From Haematococcus lacustris (taxonomy: Eukaryota > Chlorophyta > Chlorophyceae > Chlamydomonadales > Haematococcaceae): a stretch of DNA of 64,000 bases. Shown piece after piece: positions 31,945-42,590 of this stretch (its first letter is position 1; each line of letters starts with the position of its first letter). The position numbers and the translations under genes are program-made. The stretch is from positions 4,033,810 through 4,097,809 of the forward strand of contig JASKMD010000015.1 of the NCBI GenBank assembly GCA_030144725.1. The letters run 5' to 3'. The notes under the pieces are model-generated. The model was not told the origin of the DNA. It worked only from the letters and a program-made list of their open reading frames with translations, and did not search any database.

Positions 31945-33092
31945 TTAAGTGTCACTGCCCACTGATGCGGCCTGAAGCAGCTGCCGCCACGCCTCAGCCT
32001 CAGGCAGGCTGGCCTGCACCTGCTCACGCATGAAGGCTGCCCGCTCACTGTCACTGACCAGCTGGTCAAAGTCTGCTTTATTCATCACCACCCCTGCATC
32101 AAAGTGGGCCAGCTGCTGCAGCTTGACATGAGCCACCGCCCCTGACATGCTGCCATCAGGCAAGAATTCATGGCTCTGATACACTGCTATGCCCCGGGTC
32201 AGCCCGGGTCCCTTCACCACCAGCTGGGTGCAGACGGTGCCATCCAAGCTGACTGCTGCTTGCTCCACTTCATTGTAGCCAGCAGCTGCCAGCGCTTGCA
32301 CCAGCTGACTGTGGTCAACACACCCATTCGCTGTATGTACACTTTCTGTGCTGCTCGTTTGGCAAGTCAATGCCTTGGCAACCCACTCCTGCAAGGCTGG
32401 TGACTCCGCCAAGGATGTCTGTCCTCCAGTGCAGATGCCCAGCCGCTGACTGGCTGCATACAGCTGACTGAAATGCTCTGCCCTCCACTTCTTATTGTCA
32501 GGCCCCCTCCTGCTGCACTCCCTCCACAGTGCTGCTGCCATGCTGTCCAGCTGCGGCTCACTGGCCAGCTGGCTGTGACCTGATGACACTGCCTGCTGGA
32601 TGGACAGGGCAAGGAACATGCTCCTGGCATGCAGCAGGTTGGTCAGATCTCGCGTACAGAGAGCTGTCGAGTCTGCCTCGACCACCTTGGCTGCCAGGCT
32701 GCGCACTGAGCTGTCCAGGTAGCCAAGGTAGGCCAAACTGTGTAGGCTGATGGCCAGATGTCTGCTATCCATTTTGCCCCTTGAGCTTCCTGCCACCCGC
32801 TCAACCAGCTGCTATAGGTACAGTAGATCTTATTTGCAAGCTACATGTGTACTTCAGCTGCCTCGTAAGTGGCAGCAGCGTCACTGCACTATCCAATGGC
32901 AGCGGTGTGTGCTGGCAGCAGTCGAGGGCAGCAGGGTGTACCGCCCACCTTGCGCGACGGCCCGATGGGCAGCCAAGGTACAATGCAGGGGCGAGGTGCA
33001 GGAATGCGCAAAGGACCAGCCGGTCGCGAACCCCAGCCGATGCGAAGCCCGGGTCGGGCCAAGCAGGCGCGGGCACGCAGCAACGACTGCAT
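31945..33092 (-). CDS. Minimal OPR/RAP-like protein, array copy 7
   Basis: Exons 33092-32949 and 32811-31945 would give 336 aa. The transit-peptide exon (MQSLLRARACLARPG) has lost 19 nt near its end, so it stops after a whole codon (CGC-AAG) at a GTGGGC donor. Exon 2 has lost its first half: it opens after TACCTATAG with CAG-CTG-GTT-GAG, also a whole codon, then GSSRGKMDSRHLAISLHSL, YLDSSVRSLAAK and WRECSRR. An intact RAP-like domain follows (GIAVYQSHEFLPDGSMSG, DFDQLVSDSER). Both junctions changed from phase 1 to phase 0 and still match, leaving a 137-nt intron. It may be functional with about three repeats plus RAP, or the match may be luck in a dying copy. It has no transposon remnant. Confidence 0.5.
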
Positions 33093-33262
33093 GGAGGGAT
33101 GAGACGATGGCGGGCGAGGGAGGCAGGCCGCAAGCGAATACCGCCCCTAAGAAGCTCCACGGATTAAGAGCGAGAAGTGCAGGGTGAGAGGACCGAAGCG
33201 CAGGGCCAGTGCGCAGAGTGAGTGGGGTGATACAGAGGCGTTGCACAGCGCAGGGCTATAGC

Positions 33263-33320
33263 TGCGTTTCACGGGTGTCACGGAAGCGAGATAAAGCGTC
33301 GGCTGCGCGCAGCGACGGGG
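33263..33320 (-). promoter_or_regulatory. Conserved upstream block (copy 7)
   Basis: GAGATAAAGCGTCGGCTGCG on plus, about 200 nt before the ATG at 33092. Confidence 0.35.
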
Positions 33321-33399
33321 CAACCAATGCCAACCTCTACTGGTGCGCATTGAATCGACCACATCAGGACAATGCACAGTCGTACCCCCAGCAGCTAAT

Positions 33400-34140
33400 A
33401 ACTTAGGGTGACTCACCCCTCCCTTATTGACCATCGCATTGACCCCCCCCCCACCCTGCTCCTTGCCAGCTGCCCGCCCTGTCCTTGCTATCCCTGTGCC
33501 TTTCTGCCCAGCCCTGTGACACAGCGGTCGTTAGGGGCCCAGGCGGCTGGTGTTGCAACAACACGGCCCACAGTGTTGAGGCCAGGCAGGCAGAGGCTGG
33601 GTCCACACCCCAGTTGAACCAACTCCTTGCTTCAGCCTTGCTCAGTCTTACTTTGGCCGGGACTGACAACGTGCACCCTCACCAACCCTCCCCCTCATCC
33701 CAGGACCAGCCGCCCGCCCTGACCTCGCTTTACCTGCGCCCAACTGAGAGATCGCAGTCCGGATTTGGCAGCAGGCCACGCACCCAGACCGCCCAAGCTG
33801 TGCTGACTCTTGGCGTGAATGGCTTTGTCTCGGTGTGGCCTTGCCCAATGTAGCAAACCAGCACCAGCCACCCAGCCAGGTCAGCAGCCACACAACTCTG
33901 CCCAGCAACTTAGAACGAGACACGCCTCCATCGGCCACCATTCGCCACTACTCCCCTGACTATTAAGCGCTCCAGTGTGGTGTTCCAGATTGCAAAGCCG
34001 TCACACACCACCCATGCCCAGTGTTGCCAGGGCCCAACAGGGCCATGCCAGGCTGGCCATGCACCTGGTTCTGCCAGCATTTAGAGATGTCGTCCTTAAG
34101 CAAGGATAATCAAGGATACGCTACCACCTTGTCTGCTTTG
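33400..34140. repeat. 5' flank block of copy 7
   Basis: Landmarks CTCCTTGCCAGCTGCCCGCC and GTCGTTAGGGGCCCAGGCGG mark it as the duplicated 5' flank (compare 24950 and 42920). No gene supported. Confidence 0.5.
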
Positions 34141-34145
34141 CCCTG

Positions 34146-34310
34146 TCAGGTAGCTGGCTTATTGTTGCAAGTACCTGCCGAAGCTGTCTGGAGCACCTGC
34201 TGCCACGCCTTAGCCTCAGGCAGGCTGGCCCGCACCTGGTCACGCGTGAAGGCTGCCAGCTCATTGTCACTGGCCAGCTGGCCAACTAAGGGGTCAGGAA
34301 GGGTGTAATA
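34146..34310 (-). pseudogene. RAP-domain tail fragment
   Basis: Encodes VGQLASDNELAAFTRDQ, VRASLPEAKAWQQVLQTAS, corresponding to the last 40 residues of the RAP-bearing copies. Nothing upstream of it belongs to the family; it is an orphan 3' end. Confidence 0.6.
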
Positions 34311-34964
34311 GGAGCAAACAGTCCCTGCAAGGCTGCCAGGGGGTCCAGACAATGCGCTAACTGTAAATTTGCAATTTGCACGGCACATTTCTCCCCTATT
34401 AGTATGGCAGCTCCAACTTCTTGTCTCATGGCGTTCATTGCCACAGCCTGATGCATGGGTGCAAGTAGGACCACACAGCACACATCAACAACATGCTTCC
34501 CTCACCCTCGTTCCTTAGCCCACCTGCCCTGTGCCTCCCCTTGTGGACCATCAGCTCACACCATCACACTCAGCTCATGGAGTCATCCAAGGGGCAAGGC
34601 GCTGTCCCTGCCCCGTCATTGCAACCCCCACCGCACCCTCCCAGCCCCTCTACTGCAAGCTGCCAAGACAGTCAGGGCGAGCCCCTCCACTGCATTCTGC
34701 CAAGGACTGTCCTAGAACCTGAAAGCAGCCACATCCTTGCTAGCAGCCAGCCATGCCACCACCCAGGCCAGCAGGAACAGTGGCTGACACAGTGGCAGAC
34801 TGGGCACATGAAGCCTGATGCAGACCCCCTACACCATGATGCCCTACACCTGATACCCTAAACCTTCGAGAGGACCTGACACCTACACCTTTGAGAAGAC
34901 CATGCATTGTTGCTGTTGTGGCGTGCTCCCACTGTCCACAAAGTCCTCAACTGTGCTGCCATTG
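34311..34964. repeat. 3' flank of copy 8
   Basis: Third copy of the 3' flank block (CTTGTGGACCATCAGCTCAC at about 34540). No gene. Confidence 0.5.
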
Positions 34965-37656
34965 TCAGGCAGCCAGCTCATTGGTGCCATTGCCCACTGA
35001 AGCTGATGTCCACCCTTGCACCTGCCTCCGCCATGCCTCAGCCTCAACATCTATCCCTTCAATGTCCCAAAGCACTTTGCCAGATATCTTCTTGGCTACA
35101 AACTTCTGCAACGATGGTGATGGTGGTGAAGCTGTCAAGGATGTCTGGACTCCAGTGCAGGCATCCTTCAACTGCCTGGCTATGTGCAGCTGCTTCTGAT
35201 CATCCAAGCTCCATTTTAGCCCAACCGCTTCCCTCCTGCTGCACTCCCTCCACAGTGCTGCTGCCATGCTGTTCAGCTGCGGCTCACTGGCCAGCTGGCT
35301 GTGGCCTGATGACACTGCTTGGTGGATGGACAGGGCAAGGAATATGCTCCTGGCATCCAGCAGCTTGATCAGATCACGCGCACCAAAAGCTGTCAAGTCT
35401 GCCTTGGCAACCTTGGCTGCCAGGTCACGTACTGAGCTGTCCAGGCAGCCAAGGTAGGCCAGAATCCATATACTGATGGCCAGCTGGCTGCTACCCTTTT
35501 GATGCCCTGCCCCTTGCTTTTCAACAGACCCTGTCCTAGGCCACACCACAAGGCGCATGACTCTAAGGAGAGTGCTGACATGTTCAGCATCAACATAATC
35601 CATGTTGTCACTCGCCTTGGCTGCAAACTGTTCCAGCAGCTGTACTGTTTCCCTGACGCAGCCAGCCAGCTCTCCAGCAGCCACGAGCAGCTCACTCCAG
35701 TAATTGTTTTTTGATCCAGCAGTCACCATAATGAGGCCCTGGCTGATAGCAGCTGTGACTGCCTGCAGCAGGGGCTGGGCACTGCCTCTGTAGCGCAGTG
35801 CGACCATGGCACTCAGCGGCATGCTTATGTCTTTGTTAGACAGGCTCTGGATTAGCTTCCCAGGCAGCAGCTGCACTGCCCGGTTGCACAGCCTGGTCAA
35901 CTCTGGGCATTTGCTGCACTGCATGCCAGCTGCCTCCAAGGCATGCAGCAGCTGGCTCCAGTCACGCCAGCTACCCTTCTTCATGGCTTCACTGCTGGTG
36001 CAGTGGCGGATAAAGGCAGAGAAGGCTGAAGCTGCAGCGGGAGGAGGGAGGTGGCGCTTGAGGATGACCAGGGACCATGCGGTCATGCTTAGCTGGTATG
36101 CATCCTCAGCTTCATCCTCCACTCCTAAGCACTGCAGCAGGGCTTTAGTCAGCTGGCGCCTGCTGCTCGCCTCCAGCCTGTCCCAGTTCGCCATTTCCTG
36201 AACCAGCTGCACCAGCTGCTCGCCCTGGCTGCTGCTGAGCTGCACGGGAAGACACTGTATCTCTGCCACCTCCACCTCCAGGGCCCGCTTGGCTTGGGAT
36301 GGGGGGTTACGCAGAGCTGCATGAAAGGGTTAGGGGCAAGGGTTTAAGCTGAGCGTTAGCATGCAATGAGGGGCAAGGGACTGTTGAGGAGCGAATTGCT
36401 GTGAAGGTGGGTGTGCCAATGGCTGATGGGTTGCTTCCTTGCTGCCCACGTGCCAGAGTCTGCTAAATGCAGCCCTAGATGCCATGTGTGCCATGTGCCA
36501 TGTGTGCCATGCAGCTGAAGCGGGCAGCCGTGGTATTTGAGCGGGGATGGGGGACATGCAAGCAGCTGGTGGAGTTTGGCACCGCTAACATTGGGGTGGG
36601 TGGGGTGCCAAGGCTGTGCTGCACGCCTGCAGCAAAGTGGTGGAGAGGCTCAACAGCGTCATGCCAACAGCCAGGCAGCCAGGCAAGGTGGTGACAGTGC
36701 ATGAGCTCCGCACCAGCCAGGTCAGCTCAGCTGTGAGCAGCCAGCCATATGGAAGGCAACTGGACCGCAACAAGTCTCGTAGGCCCGAGCAGGTCAGGTT
36801 CAGGACGCCTGTTGCAGTCAGCATGCAGCTATAGTCTGAGGTGCAGGAGGCCCTGGAGCCAGCATGAAGCCAGTCTGATGTGCCATAGCTGGGCCTCATG
36901 CGGTGCCCTGGCCGCCCCTGGGGACCTTGGTTAGTGGGTGGACAGGGACTGCAGCTCAGCCCTCAACCAGTAACGGGGAGGAGAAATGGCCCTCCATGGC
37001 CCTGTCCTGGTGGCCATACCGGTCAGCGACTGCTGCCCTATGCAAGGACTACCCATCAACAAGCTTTGAATAGGCGCTAAATCGCAAACCCATTCACCAC
37101 ATGTGCACACTGGTTACTGCTTGTAGCTATAGCACAGCACAAGAGCATGTGTTTCATGCCAACGTCTACTGCCGCACCTCGATGGAGATGGAAAAGTCTG
37201 GCAATTTGACGAAACCGCTGCGGCTGGGTTGTAAATGAGGTATGGCTGATAGGGCTGAGAAGGCCTCAATGGCAGCGACAACAAGGGGTATGCGACTACC
37301 CCGCTTCAGTGTGCTGCAGACGTGACTGCAGATAATGAGCCGGTGAGGCGACGACGATGATTCGTGGCATACATCTTTAATAGCTCTAAAGCTGCGCATA
37401 GCAAGCCTCGAGACCGACAGCAGCGTGACTGTACTATCCAGTGGCAGCGATGTGTGCAGACAGCAGGCTTGGGCAGCAGGCCGTACCGCACACCTTGCGC
37501 AGGCACGCTGAGCTTCCGCGACGGCACGCTGGGTAGCCAAGGTAGAATGCAGGGGCGAGGTGCAGGAATGCGCAAAGGACCAGCCGGTCGCGAACCCCAG
37601 CCGATCGGAAGCCCGGGTCGTGCCGCGCAGGCGCGGGCAGGTAGCAACGAATACAT
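34965..37656 (-). CDS. OPR-like protein lacking RAP, array copy 8
   Basis: Exons 37656-37494 and 36316-34965 give 504 aa. Exon 1 begins MYSLLPARACAARPG; exon 2 opens ALRNPPSQAKRALEVEV after a TTTCATGCAG acceptor. The helical repeats are present (QLSMTAWSLVILKRHLPPP, SNKDISMPLSAMVALRYRG, QLAISIWILAYLGCLDSSV). After SLQKFVAKKISGKVLWD the sequence jumps to VEAEAWRRQVQGW and TSASVGNGTNELAA, which in the paralogues lies beyond the RAP domain. An in-frame deletion has removed RAP but kept the normal C-terminus and stop. This looks like a maintained open frame rather than random decay, so a RAP-less product is possible. The intron carries a transposon remnant. Confidence 0.6.
36470..37075 (+). mobile_element. 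TnpB/Fanzor-like remnant in intron 1 of copy 8
   Basis: Plus strand: KVVERLNSVMPTARQPGKVV, TVHELRTSQVSSAVSS, and at 36938-36970 VDRDCSSALNQ followed by a stop. The D-R-D-x-x-x-A-L-N pattern is the clearest RuvC-III-like motif in the window together with the one at 22.8 kb. Zinc-ribbon cysteines are absent. Confidence 0.55.
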
Positions 37657-37800
37657 GGAGCACAAGCGAAGTTCGCGCCAAAGAGCACTTCTGGAGCGAA
37701 ATGTGCAGGGTGAGAGGTGATAGGGTCAGTGGGGAGGACCGTAGCACACTGCGCGGGTGAGTGGGGTGATACGGGGGCGGTGTACAGCGCGGAGCCTAGG

Positions 37801-37860
37801 GTTGCGCTGTCACGGATGTCATGGAAGCGGATAAAGCGTCGGCTGCAAGCGGCGACGGGA
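37801..37860 (-). promoter_or_regulatory. Conserved upstream block (copy 8)
   Basis: GGATAAAGCGTCGGCTGC on plus, about 175 nt before the ATG at 37656. Confidence 0.35.
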
Positions 37861-38104
37861 CAACCAATGCGAACCTACACTGGTGCTTCCTGAATGGTTG
37901 CGCCCATCAGGATAGTGCACAGTCATACCCTCAGCAGCTGATCACTGATGATGGGGCAATGGCTAGTGCTACATGGCCCATCCCTTCCTCACTGACCATC
38001 GCATAGACCCCGCCCCTACCATGCTCCTTGCCAGCTGCCCGCCCTTTCCGTGCTATCCCTGTACCTTTCAGCAGGTCAGTTGCAATCAGTGTCAAGTTGC
38101 AAAG

Positions 38105-38400
38105 GTGTCAACGGTTTAAGGTGCCAGCGGTTTGAGGTGCCAGGGCGGTGCCCCTGGGTGCACCAGGCCACCCCCGGGGACCTTGGCAAGTGGGTAGCCT
38201 GGGGTCAGGGCACAAGCCCTTGGTACCAGGAGGGTGCGTGCAGCGCCAGGGACAGCAACTCAGACCTCCAACGGGCGTGAGAGGCCTATGGCGCTCAATG
38301 TCCCTGTGCCGGTGGCCCGGCCTGTCAGCGACTCCTGCCCTAGGCAAGGAGTACCCTGGCCTGGGCTGTAAGATGCTGGGCACTGTCCCAGCTGTAGCTT
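38105..38400 (+). mobile_element. TnpB/Fanzor-like C-terminal fragment upstream of copy 8
   Basis: Contains RDSNSDLQRA, a frameshift, then LCRWPGL and LGKEYPGLGCKML. The last part corresponds to the basic tail also seen on the other strand at 48.3 kb. This piece shows what lies C-terminal to the D-R-D motif in the element. Confidence 0.5.
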
Positions 38401-38566
38401 ACATGAGAGCATGTGTTTCAGGCCTTTTCATGTCTGTCGCCCCGGGGGTGGGGGCCGGGAACAGGGTGGGGGCCCGGACAGTAAATCCGAGTTTTAGATA
38501 ACGCGACCCCTTATTGGTGTATATGTACTGTGCAGATTTACAGTGCCAGGATTGCATGGGTGCATC

Positions 38567-38571
38567 TTACA
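38567..38571 (-). terminator. Candidate TGTAA polyadenylation signal
   Basis: About 235 nt downstream of the RAP fragment 39104-38802, in the same context as 25421. Confidence 0.3.
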
Positions 38572-38801
38572 ATGAGGCACGCCACCATCAGCCATTACCC
38601 CCTGACTGTTCAGCGCTCCAATGTGGTTTGCCATGCCAGCAGCATGCAAAGCCACCACACACCATGCCCAGTGCTGCCAGGGCCCATCAGGGCCACATGC
38701 AAGGCAAACCATGCACCTAGTTCTGCCAGCCCTCAGCGATGTCATCCTCCAACAATGTAGAGCAACAAAAAATATGACAAAGAAGCCAAAAGCAGCCGGC
38801 T

Positions 38802-39104
38802 TTAAGCAGCCGGCTTTTTAGTGTCACTGCCCACTGATGCGGCCTGGAGCAGCTGCTGCCACGCTTCAGCCTCAGGCAGGCTGGCCCGCACCTGGGCACG
38901 CATGAAGGCTGCCCGCTCACTGTCACTGGCCAGCTGATCAAAGACTGCTTTGTTGACCACCACCCCTGCATCACAGTGTGCCAGCTGCTGCAGCTTGACA
39001 TGAACCACCACCGCTGACATGCCGCCATCATGAAGGAAGCCAGGACTCTGCATAATGACTATGCCCCTGTTCAGTCTCAGTCCCCACACCAGCAGCTGTG
39101 CCAT
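38802..39104 (-). pseudogene. Orphan RAP-like domain fragment
   Basis: An open frame with an almost intact RAP-like domain (GIVIMQSPGFLHDGGMSA, VVVNKAVFDQLASDSER, QLLQAASVGSDT) but no helical repeats in frame; upstream sequence is broken linker. It probably represents a lost array member between copies 8 and 9. Confidence 0.6.
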
Positions 39105-39119
39105 CCTGGCTGATCACTG

Positions 39120-39330
39120 CCTAAGCAGTAAGTCATGCATCACGCGCTGGTCCACAGCTGTCCAGGCCCTGTGATCAGCAGGTGGGTGCAGCTTGCCTGC
39201 CTGCTGCACCTGCTGGCTGGTCACAACAAGTTGCACCACGGCTACTTAGTGTGCTGTTTCAGGGAGAGTTTAGCAGCAGCAAGTAGCCCCTGCAAGGCTG
39301 GAGTGGTTGCCAGGGACTCCAAACAATGCA
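39120..39330 (-). pseudogene. OPR linker fragment
   Basis: Degraded family sequence joining the RAP fragment to the 3' flank of copy 9, like 30681-31000. Confidence 0.45.
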
Positions 39331-39334
39331 GCCC

Positions 39335-40243
39335 ATAGTTGTAAGGGAGGTATGTGCTGTGCCGGTTTACAGTTGCAGGCTTACAAGCAGTGCTTGCAGT
39401 ACACATCTACAACATGCTTTACCCACCCTCCCTCCTTAGCCCACCTGCCCTGTGCTTTCCCTTGTGGACTATCAGCTCACACCATCACACTCAGCTCATG
39501 GAGTCATGCAAGGAGCAGGGCGTGTGGCCTGTGCCTGTGACCCCTGACACAGCAACAAGGCGCTGTCCCTGACTCATCAACACAACTCCCACCACTCTCC
39601 CAGCCCCTCTACTGCATTCTGCCAAGCATTGTCAGGGCAGGCCCTGGAACCTGAAAGCAGCCACATCCTTGCCAGCAGCCAGCCATGGCCACCTCACAGG
39701 TCAGCAGGTGCAGTGGCTGACACAGGCAGGCTGTACAGCAGCCAGCCAGATGAGGGCACTAAGTCAGGCTGGGCACAAGCAGCCTGCTACCAGCCCCCCT
39801 GACAGGCCCTAATCCCGCTAGACGCCCATGCACTGCTACTCTTGTGTCGTCCCCTGGCACACCGGGATGGAACCTAGCTATGCTACGCTGCAAGGTCCAC
39901 ACCAACCTGCCAGCATGCAGCACCGCCCCACACTGCCTGCTGCTAAGCCACATGGCCCACAGGAAGCACCCTGCTACTCACAGCCTACAGCTATGCACTG
40001 TCCCTGGCTCGTCATGGTCACCGTCAGCGCACACTCGCAGCAACAAGTCCATGGTCACAGTAATGGCTCTGCTGTCACTCGACTGCCAAGCCTGCTGAAG
40101 CACATGCCAAGCAGCTGGCTGGTTGCACCTACTGCCCATCACATATTGAACCTGCCTAAAGCACCTTTCGTCACGCTTCAGCCTCAGGCAGACTGGCCCA
40201 CATCTGATCACCTGGTCACTGCTCATTGTCACTGGCCAGCTGA
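39335..40243. repeat. 3' flank of copy 9 with paired TGTAA
   Basis: TTACA at 39367-39371 and 39381-39385, about 0.87 kb beyond the stop, spaced as at 31048-31066 and 13935-13953. Scraps of RAP-tail coding sequence in shifted frames occupy 40150-40243. Confidence 0.5.
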
Positions 40244-42590
40244 TCATGGAATCCCCTTGTTGACCACCACCTCTTGATCAAGCTGGGCAGCAGCTGTGGT
40301 ATTGAAGTGAGCCAGCGTAGTCAACAGCTGTCTGCAGGCTGCATGTACCCACTTAGGATTGCTCGTTCGATAACTTGTTGCCTTGGCAACAAACTGCTGC
40401 AATGATGGTGGTGGTGTTGAAGCTGCCAAGGATGTCTGGCCTCCAGTGCAGGCATCCTTTATCTGCCTGGCAGTGTGTAGCTGCAGCAGGTCCTGCTCGC
40501 CCCATTGCTGCCCCTCTGATTCCCTCCTGCTGCACTCCCTCCACAGTGCTGCTGCCATGCTGTCCAGCTGGGGCTCACTGGCCAGCTGGCTGTGGCCTGA
40601 AAACACGGCCTCTTGGATAGATTGAGCAAGGAACATGCTCCTGGCATACAGCAGGTTGGTCAGATCACGTGCACCAAAAGCAGTCAGGTCGGCCTCAGCC
40701 ACCTTGGCGGCCAGGTCGCGCACTGAGCTGTTCAGGTTGCCAAGGTAAGCCAGGCTGCATAGGCGGATGGCCAGCTGGCTGCTATCCATTTCACCCCTTG
40801 GATGCCCTGCCGCCCGCACAGCCAGCTGCTCGACGAACTCTGTGTTAGGCCATCGCGCCAGGCGCATGGCGTTGAGGAGGGTGCTGACATCTTCAGCATC
40901 AAGGGCATCCAAGCTACCACCCGCCTTGGCCGCAAACTGTGCCAGCAGCTGTCTTGTTTCCATACTGCAGCCGTGCAGCTCTGCGGCAGCCATGATCAGC
41001 TTCCTCCAGTTCCTGAAGCGAGCAGTCTGCATAACCCGCCCCAGACTGATGGAAGCTGTGACTGCCTGCAGTAGGGGCTGGGCACTGCCTGTGTAGCCCA
41101 CTGCCACCATGGCAGTCAATGGCATGCTGATGTCTTTGTAAGACAGACTCCGGTTTAGCTTTCTAGGCAGCAGCTGCACTGCCCGGTCAAACAGCCTGGT
41201 CAGGTCTGGAAATTTGCTACACTGCACGCCAGCGTACGCCAAGGCACGCAGCAGCTGGCCCCAATCATGCCAGCGACTCCTCTTCATGGATTCACTGCTG
41301 GCGCAGTGGCGGATGAAGGCAGAGAAGGCTGAAGGTGCAGCGGAAGGAGGGAGGTGGCGCTCGAGCATGACCAGGGACCAGGCAGCCATTCTTAGCTGGT
41401 AAGCATTCTCAGCTTCATCCCCCACTCCCAAGCACCGCAGCAGGGCCTGAGTCAGCTTGTCCCTGCTGCTCTCCTCCAGTCTGTCCCAGTGCGCCATGTC
41501 CTGAACCAGCTGCGCCAGCTGCTTGCCCTGGCTGCTGCTCATCTGCACAGGAAGATCCTTCATCTCTGCCACCAGCTCGTCCAGGGCCAGCTTGGCTTGA
41601 GATGCGGGCTCAGATTCACCAAGTGCTGCATGCAAAAAGGGGCAAGGGATTAACTTCAGCGGTAGCATCATCGTTGACAGGCAGGGTGTGTGCACATGGT
41701 GTTGAGTGCTGAGCAGCGAAACGCTGTGAAGGTGGGTGTGCCAGTGGCTGGTGGGCTGCTTCCTTGCTGCCTCTACACCAGAGTCTGCAGCCCTAGATGT
41801 CATGTGCGCCATGTGCCTTGTGTGCCATGCAGCTGGAATTGGCAGCTTGGTATCTGAGCGGTAATAGGGGACATGCAAGCAGCTGGTGGTGTTCTTTGGC
41901 AACGCTGGCATTGGCACAGGGTGTCATAGGCTGTGCTGCATGCCTGCCGCATGGTGGTGGGGAGGCCTAACAGTGTCATGCCAACAGCCAGGCAGCCAGG
42001 CAAGGTGGTGGCAGTGGATGAGTTCCGCACCAGCCAGGTCAGCTCAGCTGTGAGCAGCCCGCCACCATGTGAGAGGCAACTGGACCACAACAAGTCTGGG
42101 AGGCCCGAGCAGGTCAGGTGCAGGACCCGCCAGGACCCAGCCTGGAGCCTGAGGTCCTGGAGCTACAGTTTATAGGAGGCCTCAATGGCAGCGACAACAA
42201 GGGGTATGCGACTACTCCGCTTCTGTGTGGTGCAGAGGTGACTACAGACGGTACGGCGACGACGATGATGCTTCGTGGCATGCAAGCTACAATTGATCTT
42301 ACTTGTAACTATATTTAAACTTAAGCTGCTCACAGCAAGCCTCAAGGCAGACAGCAGAGTGACTGTACTTTATAGCGGTAGCGGTGTGTGCTGGCAGCAG
42401 TCGCGGGCAGCAGGGTGTACCGCACACCTTGCGCAGGCACGCTGAGCTTCCGCGACGGCCCGATGGGCAGCCAAGGTAGAATGCAAGTGCGAGGTGCAGG
42501 ACTGCGCGAGACGCCAGCTGGTCGCGAACCCCAGCCGATGCGAAGCCCGGGTCGGGCCGAGCATGCGCGGGTAGGCAGCAACGACTGCAT
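40244..42590 (-). CDS. OPR-like protein with truncated RAP, array copy 9
   Basis: Exons 42590-42428 and 41625-40244 give 514 aa. Exon 1 is MQSLLPTRACSARPG ... SVPAQ; exon 2 opens LGESEPASQAKLALDELVAE. The repeats are well preserved (QLRMAAWSLVMLERHLPPS, YKDISMPLTAMVAVGYTG, QLAIRLCSLAYLGNLNSSV, QLDSMAAALWRECSRR). After NPKWVHAACRQLLTTLAHF the frame jumps to QEVVVNKGIP and stops, so most of RAP is gone; only the VVVNK strand remains. The 802-nt intron carries a truncated transposon remnant. Unlike its siblings it lacks the GATAAAG-type upstream block, which may affect expression. Confidence 0.6.
41790..42165 (+). mobile_element. TnpB/Fanzor-like remnant in intron 1 of copy 9
   Basis: Carries LVVFFGNAGIGTG, VGRPNSVMPTARQPGKVVAV and DEFRTSQVSSAVSSPPPC, the best version of the segment before the RuvC-III-like motif. 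The D-R-D part is deleted, and sequence jumps to the array's own intron at about 42170. Confidence 0.5.
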
